Source of the DNA: Arion vulgaris
Lineage: Eukaryota > Mollusca > Gastropoda > Stylommatophora > Arionidae
Length of the DNA: 64,000 nt
Assembly: GCA_020796225.1 (NCBI GenBank)
Contig: CM036771.1
Coordinates: 28,626,176-28,690,175 of the forward strand
Direction: 5' to 3'
In this document: in pieces, positions 56,155-64,000 of the stretch
Position numbering within the stretch: the first letter of the stretch is position 1
Layout: every line of letters begins with the position of its first letter
Program-made: the position numbers and the translations under genes
Notes under the pieces: model-generated
Told to the model about the DNA's origin: nothing
The model's input: the letters and a program-made list of their open reading frames with translations, nothing else
Databases searched by the model: none

Positions 56155-56905
56155 ATATATAATATAAGATACACACATATATATAGATATTAAATACACA
56201 CATATATATAGATATTAAATACACACATATATATAGATATTAAATACACACATATATATAGATATTAAATACACATATATATATAGATATTAAACACACA
56301 CATATATATAGATATTAAATACACAATATATTAGATATTAAATACACACATATATATAGATATTAAATACACACATATATATATATAGATATTAAATACA
56401 CACATATATATAGATATTAAATACACACATATATATAGATATTAAATACACACATATATTTAGATATTAAATACACACATATATATAGATATTAAATACA
56501 CACATATATATATAGATATTAAATACACACATATATATATATAGATATTAAATACACACATATATATAGATATTAAATACACACATATATATAGATATTA
56601 AATACACACATATATATAGATATTAAATACACACATATATATAGATATTAAATACACACATATATATAGATATTAAATACACACATATATATAGATATTA
56701 AATACACACATATATATATAGATATTAAATACACATATATATAGATATTAAATACACACATATATATAGATATTAAATACACACATATATATATAGATAT
56801 TAAATACACACATATATATATATATTAAATACACACATATATATAGATATTAAATACACACATATATATAGATATTAAATACACACATATATTTAGATAT
56901 ATAAA
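56155..56905. repeat. 25-bp satellite, ~30 copies
   Basis: Unit ACACATATATATAGATATTA plus AATAC, with TA-length variants. Confidence 0.96.
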
Positions 56906-56909
56906 CTAT

Positions 56910-58145
56910 ATAAAGAGTAAGAAACAGTTTGTAAGAACTCACGTAGATTATGTTGCGGCAAACGTAAAAAGTACGTTTTTTTCTTCAGACGGTTATCAAT
57001 TTCCGGCACTTAAACACAAACAGTAAAAAAACACGTAATCGCACGTGCTGATCTAATTTGGAATCCAAGCCACAAATGGACGTTCTCCAGTGTTGACCTG
57101 AAAACAGTTTGCACCCTGTATTAAACTGTGATAACACTGTTTGTGTTTGATTGTAGGTTCAGATAATTAGAACCAATATGGGAGGGGAGAGGAAACAGTG
57201 TTTTGTATAAGTCTTATTCTTGCACCCCTTACATTATCTCTCCATACCATATCATATATTTCTAGATTTGACACTCAGTCTTAATTTAACTCTTTCACTC
57301 TCATGTTCTCCTTTCTTTTCTCACTGTCATGTTCTCTGTACTCTATTTGTAGCTCCAACTCTCACTTTCTCTGTTCACTCTTCAACTATGACTGTTTTCT
57401 CATGCCAGGGAACCTTCAACACGGTGCTCATAGATTGAGACTTGCATATCAAAGTTTCAGCTCCAATTTAAAATAAAAAAAAAAAGATTTCAAATAACAG
57501 CCAATGTTTCGTGTTTTTTTTCTCTCTTATCACATTTTCTATGAACTTCTCGCTTATGTAATCTTGTGTTCTTTTGTAAGCAATCTAAGAAATCACTGGC
57601 ATCTCAACTCATCCTTTCAAACAAGTGGCACGTCTGAACCGACTCTACTTTGAGAAACCAGTCGCCATGTGATATTAACTTTCAAGGAATGGAGCAGCTC
57701 AGAGTAAGAACAGTGTGTTCTTTACATATCAGGATATGGGTTATTCTTATAAATTGATATTACAACTTAATATGTACTGTCTACGAAAGGTTTACAACAA
57801 TTAATTATTATTACGAGCCATTTATCAGCCATTTAAAAATAAGGCTAAGCGGCAACTGAACTGCATCTGAAATTCTGAATGGGATTATCATAATTATTTT
57901 AATTGAATACACATGTAATTGATTTATTGTTTACGGGTAGTGTATCTAGTAGTAGATAGTAGAAATGTAGAGTGACATTTATTCATTAATCATTAAAAAA
58001 ACTAATAGTGAATTTCAAATGAATTTCCACTGAGCAGCAGAATTTCGTCAACTTGTAGCGAACATGATGTGTCAGATTTCACACTAATTATGAAATCACA
58101 ATATTTGTTTAACTTAAACATTTGGTCAGGATTATGTTTTTATCT
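56910..58145. other. Unannotated intronic DNA
   Basis: About 1.2 kb without gene or repeat; CT-rich at 57285-57400. Confidence 0.5.
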
Positions 58146-58149
58146 GTTA

Positions 58150-58240
58150 TCTCTTCTTCTCTCGTTCGTTCTTTACGACCAATTTTATCATTCGTTTTGT
58201 GATATATAATTGATCTTTGACAAGAACGGGTTTTACGTTG
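58150..58240 (-). mobile_element. SINE S1 3' fragment
   Basis: The minus strand ends ATTGGTCGTAAAGAACGAAC plus a GA-rich tail, as in S1. It abuts R1 copy d. Confidence 0.65.
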
Positions 58241-58261
58241 GGCGATTACATGGTAACTAGG

Positions 58262-59575
58262 CCCGCCCCTCCCCGGTTTCAGTCAGCGGTTTATTTATTA
58301 GGGTAGCTAGCCCTAGGGAACGATCAACTCTTCCGTATATTTTGGCCTGGATATACGCCTTGACGATCATCTTTTTGCCCTAGCCTTTATGTGATCTGAG
58401 CCATGGTGTTTGGACGTCATCTCACTCTCTGTGGAATGATCGGCGTCCGAAAAGTATTGCCCTTAACCAATATTTGGGTTTGTACCAGTCAAGCCTTTGC
58501 ATTATCGGCCATACTTTTCTATCCATGGTGAGTTTGTTTCTGAGTAGAAGTATTCTCAGCCATTTCGGGGCGCGTGTGAACTTGGCAACTTGCAAGAGTT
58601 TTACTCTGCATTTTTCCTGTCTCCTGGAAACACTGGTCTGTGGCTGCGCATAGATATTCTAGAGGTCGTTTCAATCGGCGCTAGCAACGCAACTGAAATT
58701 TTGCGCTCATCAACACCACCTATCTCTGTTTTTCCGGGGTGTTAGTTGTTATTGCAACAGTACCCTGCCCGGTTGTGCCAGGGAGGGCAGTTTCGTTAGG
58801 CACTGAACGCAACTTTAGGATTTGCGCTCGGCCAACTTTACCCAATAGGTTTCTCTGCGCTTGGCCTCATGTACAGAGTTTGCCGCAACCTTCCCATGTA
58901 TCGTCACGATGCGTTATCGTGTTTTTCCGAGACATTTGCCGAGACCTTTGAGTTGTAACTTGCGTATCTGCCCGCCTTTGGGCTCGCCTGTATATCGTCC
59001 GTATGCGCGTTTGCTCCTCTTTGGTGCCTGCCCCACCGTGTTTATCAGGTTTCTCACCGTGCTCACATTTACCGTACCTCGAGACTGCCATGACACGCAG
59101 CTCGATTCGGGCGCAGAGTTTCGCCCCTTGTATACCCACGTCTCTGTTTTGGGTGCACGTCTCTGTTTTGGGTGCACATCTCATCCCTTCATGTTCATTT
59201 TTGTACTTATGAACTCTTTTGTCTCGTAGGTGGCAATTTTGGTGTGGTCAATTGCTCCAGGGGAGTTAGCATTCGTTTGCTGACGACTCGTACACCGCTG
59301 TTTTCTTACGTTTCTGCAAAATTCGGGCAATTTTTTTTATCGGACATCAGCGAGGAGATGCGTGCATTTTGTTCATGGATTTTTGGCCCTGCATTGCTTT
59401 TCCTAACTTACACTACTACCACTACCTGTAGCTTTCCTTCGATCCCTGCCCTCTTAACCAGACCGGAACCAATGTGTTTCCAGGGTCACCACGAGGAGGT
59501 GCGGCAGGATCTTTGATAGTGCCAGCTCACTAATCCTGGCGCGGCGTTGTCCCCATGCGTCTTTAACCTCATCTG
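58262..59575 (-). mobile_element. Element R1, copy d
   Basis: The minus strand starts GGTTAAAGACGCATGGGGAC near 59575, has the shared module at 59470-59457 and GGTGACCCTGGAAACA. It follows copy a (20693) block by block to about 58300, where it is truncated. Two tandem TCTGTTTTGGGTGCACGTCT units occur at 59140-59180. Confidence 0.68.
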
Positions 59576-59579
59576 TTAT

Positions 59580-59745
59580 TAATTTTTTTATTAACATTAC
59601 TGTGGATATTACTTAATTATTGATATTATTATTATTATTGCAATATCAGTAAGTCCAGACCGGAGACGTGGATTCTATCAGAGTCCATTTATTTCCATTT
59701 CTGGTGGTAGTTACTGTTACATTCTCCATTCTATATAGAGAATGG
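59580..59745. other. Short unassigned spacer
   Basis: T- and ATT-rich; nothing recognised. Confidence 0.4.
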
Positions 59746-59754
59746 AGATGTAAT

Positions 59755-59850
59755 ATAATATACAATTATTCCCTTCTTCCATTGATCTGGGACATTTTCT
59801 TCTTCCCATACTTTATTAAATAGTTCTTGCACCTGGCTAATAGTTGGACT
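59755..59850 (-). mobile_element. LINE-A RT fragment
   Basis: The minus strand reads TISQVQELFNKVWEEENVPD then QWKKGIIV, identical in type to the RT start of the copy at 61430. The adjoining 59850-59960 sequence does not match. Confidence 0.7.
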
Positions 59851-59969
59851 TGGTGGTAGTTCATGATCCATTCTATAGTCAGTAAGAACAAGAAAGGTGA
59901 TAGTGGTCGCCCCTGTCCCCCTTCCTGTTCTTAAAAATAGATTCTTTGCCCCTGCCTTAATTCTCCGTA

Positions 59970-60500
59970 AACCGGGGTACGACAAATATGACATTTTAAA
60001 TAACAAATTCAGAATAACAAATATATAACACACGTGTACAACAAAAATGTATTAAAACGGTGGTACCAGCTTCTAGGAAATGAAATTGTTTTGCAGTTTT
60101 CGTAGACCATTGAGTGGGAAATGCCTGTCCCTTCATATTTTTAAAATTTCCAAATATGGAGGAAGTAGGTGGGCCAATTACTTTCCCCATTTCGTCAGTT
60201 ACGTGAAGTAAACCCTTAACACTTTTGTTTTGCTGGATTCAAAAAGCGAACATTTAATGTGTTGCTTTATTCAGTCTTACTCCCGTTGCTATAAGGATAA
60301 TGAATAAACAACAAAACAAAATGGCAGCTGGTCTTGGAGTTCGTTTCAAGGATAAATGTAAATTTTGACCGTAGACATTATCTGAAATACTCAACAAATG
60401 GGGTCTTCTGGTTTAGTTATGGAAGAGATTTGACATGGGGTCACATGAATAGTGTGAACGAAAACAAATTAAGAGCAATTTTCCTGAATGTATTTAGACA
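59970..60500. other. Unannotated intronic DNA
   Basis: No supported feature. Confidence 0.5.
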
Positions 60501-60504
60501 GGTT

Positions 60505-60705
60505 ACTTAAGAATCATCAAGAGGAAAGGGCAGACCAAGAAAAAGATGGATTGATGGAGTTACAGACATCTTAAAACTCCACAATACCACATCATATCAA
60601 GCGACCGAGCGTGCATTATCTCGGAAACCGATCATCAGTTAAACCTGCTACGCCTAGCGGCAAAAAAGCAGAGAAGGACAAAAGAAAGAAAGAAAGACTT
60701 AAGAA
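60505..60705 (+). mobile_element. RTE-like LINE 3' end
   Basis: KGRPRKRWIDGVTDILKLHN, TTSYQATERALSRKPII, then a GAAA-rich tail. A third kind of LINE C-terminus, distinct from A-D. Confidence 0.65.
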
Positions 60706-60949
60706 TTCAGTCGTATATTAGAATCTCATACTTGGAACTTCACAGCTTTAGTGGTTGCGTTGGGAGAGAATGCCAAGCACATGCTTATTGTTGAAAGCTC
60801 AATCTTGCAGCTAGATTATGGAGACAGGAAAACGTTTTCAAGCAAGGGTTCTTAAACGCATTTCTTTATGTACCTCCAAATATATTTATTTCCCTCCTCT
60901 GTATATATATATATATTATGAATTGTATTGATTTTTTCAGACGTTGCAA

Positions 60950-61270
60950 ACAAAATTTAGAGTCTTCTAAAAAAGCGTAAGAGAAAGTTTGTGAATATTT
61001 TGGGCAGAAAAGATCATAAATGAGGAGCTGTGGAAGAAAACTAATTATACATCCTTGGTAAGAAGAAGATAGAGATGTTTGGTTATATGTACAGATTGCC
61101 ACTGGGCTTGTTGTCAAAGACCTCTCTTTAATGAATAGCAGTTGGAAGAAGGACAGACCTTAGGAAAAGGACGGTGGAAAGGGAAATGAAAGAGTGTTGA
61201 TCGGCATGGAATACGATGGATAGAAGGCAGCAATGGGGATCAATAATAATGAATATCTTATATGTCAACT
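60950..61270 (+). mobile_element. LINE 3' fragment
   Basis: Shifted frames read INEELWKKTNYTSLV, a glycine/arginine-rich hinge and HGIRWIEGSNGDQ before ATGTCAACTATGACGTA. The order parallels 4315-4485. Confidence 0.5.
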
Positions 61271-61332
61271 ATGACGTACTAAGAAGATATAGCACTGATG
61301 CAATTTATTGCATAACTAACAAAGAATATAAA

Positions 61333-61412
61333 TGAAAAATAATGAATATAAAGCTGGACGAATTCAGGAGAGATGCCTGGTCAACCACAAGTAACAACTG
61401 TTATAAGAGAGA
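61333..61412 (+). mobile_element. Tiny LINE-A fragment, opposite orientation
   Basis: AAATAATGAATATAAAGCTG..GAATTCAGGAGA..CAACTGTTATAAGAGAGA is LINE-A sense sequence just left of the minus-strand LINE-A at 61430. Confidence 0.7.
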
Positions 61413-61429
61413 AAATTAAGATATTGTAT

Positions 61430-62948
61430 AAATAATAATAATTCCTCTCGTACATAGGGCCTGCAAGTAATTTCTCGATACCGCTCTATCCTGGTCAACT
61501 CGCTCAATCTCCTCCATGGAACTGAGACCGATATTTCCTGCCTCTCTCAGCAAAGTTCGTTTCAGGTCTCCTTAGGTCGACCTCTCTTTCTTGAACCCTT
61601 TGCATCCCACTTCAATGCCTGCTTTGATATTCGTTGATCATTTCTCCTCAAGGTGTGCCTAACATATCTTCATCTTCTCTTTCTTATAACAGTTGTCACT
61701 AGTAGTTGACCAGACATGTCTCTGATTTCATCACTTCTGAATCGTTCCATTTTATATTCATTATTTTTCGCAGACATCTATTTTCAAATGCAATCAACTT
61801 GCTTTCTATATCTTTAGTCATTTTCCAACTCTCGCTAGCATATGTTAGGATTGATACAACATTTGAATTAAAAATTCGTAATTTAGTTTTAATACTATAT
61901 AACTTGCAGTTCCATATTTTATTTAGAGTTTTAAAAGCTGATGTTGCTTTGCCAATTCGTATCATAATTTCTTTTTGAACATTTCCTGTGCAATCAAAAT
62001 TGCTACCTAAATAGGTGAACTGCTCTGTTATTTTTATCATTTTAGATTCCAGGGTGATATCTGCCTTACTTGCCATAGGTGTCTTCATTATATTTGTTTT
62101 TTCATAGCTTATTGCAGTCCAACTTTTGATGCTATAGATGACAAGTTGTCTGTTTTTTTTGCATATCTTGGTTGTTTCTACTTAACAAGGCAATATCATC
62201 TTCAAAATCCAAATCTTCCAGTTGACTATTTTCTACCCAATCGATGCCAGTTTCGCCCCTGCAACATTTTCGCATCACTCAGTCAATGGCCACTCCAAAC
62301 AATAGCGTAGATAGAATACAGCCTTGCTTTACTCCGGTTTCAACCATAAACCAGTCGCCGTGTCCACCATCAGTGCGAACTGCACACTCTGAACCATCAT
62401 AGAGGCTCCTAATAATGTTTATTATTTTGTCTGGTATTACATAGCATCTCAGAATATTCCACAGAGAGATTCTGTGTAGATTATCAAAGGCTTTTTTAAA
62501 ATCGATGAAATTTAGTATGAGTGTTTGTTGCTTCTCAATATGTTCCTCCAAAATTAGTCGTAGGGTAATTATTTGGTCTAGGCAGCTTCTCCCAGGTCTA
62601 AAACCAGCTTGTTCTTCTCTCAGGGTTGTGTCCACTCTCCTTTGATTCTATTAAGAATGATTTTGCAGAAAGTCTTGGTCATTACTGATCCCTCTCCAGT
62701 TGTTGCAATCTTTGAGATCACCTTTTGGGGGATCTTAACAATTATTCCCTTCTTCCATTGATCTGGGACATTTTCTTCTTCCCATTCTTTATTAAATAGT
62801 TCTTGCACCTGGCTAATAGTTGTATCATCAGCCGCTTTGAGCATTTCTGCAGTAATGTTGTCATCACCCGCTGCCTTATTGTTTATCAAGAAATCGATTG
62901 CCTCCTTGACCTCAGCTACACTTATCATTTCTTCATTAATTGGTAGGG
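61430..62948 (-). mobile_element. LINE-A copy with RT domain
   Basis: Perfect 11-bp duplications AGATATTGTAT (61419-61429, 62949-62959). The minus strand starts LPINEEMISVAEVKEAIDFL (5'-truncated there), then FNKEWEEENVPDQWKKGIIV, LREEQAGFRPGRSCLDQIIT, LNFIDFKKAFDNLHRISLWN (motif A), GVKQGCILSTLLFGVAID (motif B) and motif C as FEDD, a variant of the usual F/Y-A-D-D (about 62191-62211). Then come YLGSNFDCTGN, YASESWKMTKDIESKL, the usual C-terminus and the (ATT)n tail. Few breaks in the RT region, but several downstream. Confidence 0.92.
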
Positions 62949-62961
62949 AGATATTGTATGC

Positions 62962-64000
62962 ATATGGGGTCAAAGGCTCATGAGGTCATGGTGGTAACAT
63001 GAGCCAGGGTTAGCGAGGGGCGCGTAACCAAGACCCTGCCCCCAACCTCCACGCGGTGACCCTGGAAACAGACTATGGTTCCGGTCTGGCTAAGAGGGCA
63101 GGGATCGGGGAGAGAAAACTACTGGTAGGGGTAGCAGTGCAAGTACGGAAACACGATAAAGATACATACAAACAAAATGCACAAATCTCCTGACTGATGT
63201 CATACAAGATATTGCCCAAGTCCCTGAACGCAAAGAAACAGCAACGAAACGTCTCAGACATGGATGAGAGGTGCATCCAGTGACCAAACGTATGCCCACG
63301 TAAGGAGAAGCTCGAAGCCCTGAGGAGGGGGCAAACATTGCCAGTCCGTCGGCAAGAATAAATAAGACAGGACCGTAACGAATAAAAGTCTACCCTCGTG
63401 TTGGTGCGAGAGAAGATTGCAGCTGACCCCGCATTGGTAGCTCGGTGCAGATACATGTACTGGGCAAGGTTTGCCGAGCGCAAAAGAACAAGTTGCGCTT
63501 AGTGCATAACGAAACTACCCGCCCTGGGAAAACCGTGCAAGGTACTGTGCGATTAAAATTAACATCCCCGGAAGAACTGAGGTTGGTGATGCCTAACGGA
63601 ACTGCCAGCCTTGGGCAACCGGGCAAGGTTCGATTGCAGTCGTAACTAACATCCCCGGAATAACTGGGGCGGGTGATGGCGGCGAGCGCAAAATCCTCAG
63701 TTACGCTGATAGTGCCGACTGAAACGACCCTCTACATTGTTTGTACTCGGCCCCATGCCAGTGCTTTCGAGGTTAATTGCAAATTGCCACGTACCAATAC
63801 GCGTCTAGAAGAAGCTGAGAATGTTCCTTCTCCGGATCAAACTAAAAATGTACGGTAAAGCAAGGCCGACAATGTACGGATCAAACAGGAAGTTCGGGTC
63901 TGAACATTGGCGAAGGCCGATACTTTACACGGTGTCTTATACGAGTAAGACGCCGTCCGAGGATAAGCTTACAAGCCCCGAGAAATATTTCTCAGTCAGA
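62962..64000 (+). mobile_element. Element R1, copy e, cut by window edge
   Basis: Opens GGGGTCAAAGGCTCATGAGG, has ACGCGGTGACCCTGGAAACA and GGTTCCGGTCTGGC (63077-63090). It follows copy a through the repeated ACTAACATCCCCGGAA blocks to the window end. ORFs have no recognisable domain. Confidence 0.68.

Noticed and set aside
58739..59516. ORFs of 70-122 codons near 59 kb
   Set aside because: They lie in R1 copy d and are not conserved in copies a or e.

Overview
The window is animal nuclear DNA, AT-rich, with no operons, no long uninterrupted ORFs and a very high load of retroposons, DNA transposons and tandem arrays. The RTE-like LINEs with microsatellite tails, the tRNA-derived SINEs and the style of the transposases suggest a mollusc or other lophotrochozoan. 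That placement is inference; nothing seen fixes the species.

The only host gene I can support is a glypican (heparan-sulphate proteoglycan core protein, GPC3/5 or Dally type) on the minus strand. Two consecutive internal exons are visible: 40603-41306, and 23636-23896 downstream of it. They are joined by a 16.7-kb phase-0 intron. No earlier exon is seen up to 64000 and no later exon down to 1, so the whole 64 kb probably lies inside this one gene. Everything else is then intronic mobile and repetitive DNA. The second exon carries a 1-nt frame error at an A5 run.

Layout. 1-5 kb: LINE and SINE pieces, including an internally deleted LINE with a 12-bp target-site duplication (TSD). 5.5-7.6 kb: a 33-bp satellite with a SINE at its edge. 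8.8-12.3 kb: a BovB-like LINE, an RNase-H LINE, and an RTE-like LINE split by a 1.5-kb unclassified element (R2). 12.3-16.4 kb: three tandem arrays. 17-20 kb: a LINE nested in a LINE, then a TA-flanked inverted-repeat element. 20.7-23.3 kb: repeat R1, a SINE and a LINE. 23.6 kb: glypican exon. 24-33.5 kb: arrays, and a second R2 copy split by a LINE. 33.7-38.7 kb: a TAA-flanked DDE transposon directly abutting a hAT-like composite with an 8-bp TSD. 39.7-41.3 kb: a LINE inserted 13 bp past the 5' splice site of the other glypican exon. 42-50 kb: a hAT-type MITE, an 88-bp array, an IS630/Tc1-type transposon with 107-bp inverted repeats, and a hAT relic split by a LINE. 51-57 kb: LINEs, then a segment that repeats its neighbour in ever more degraded form before dissolving into a 25-bp satellite, probably a consensus artefact. 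58-64 kb: two more R1 copies and a LINE carrying reverse-transcriptase motifs.

About eighteen insertions are delimited by TSDs that can be read directly. That gives the nesting order and shows that the glypican introns grew by repeated LINE, SINE and DNA-transposon insertion.
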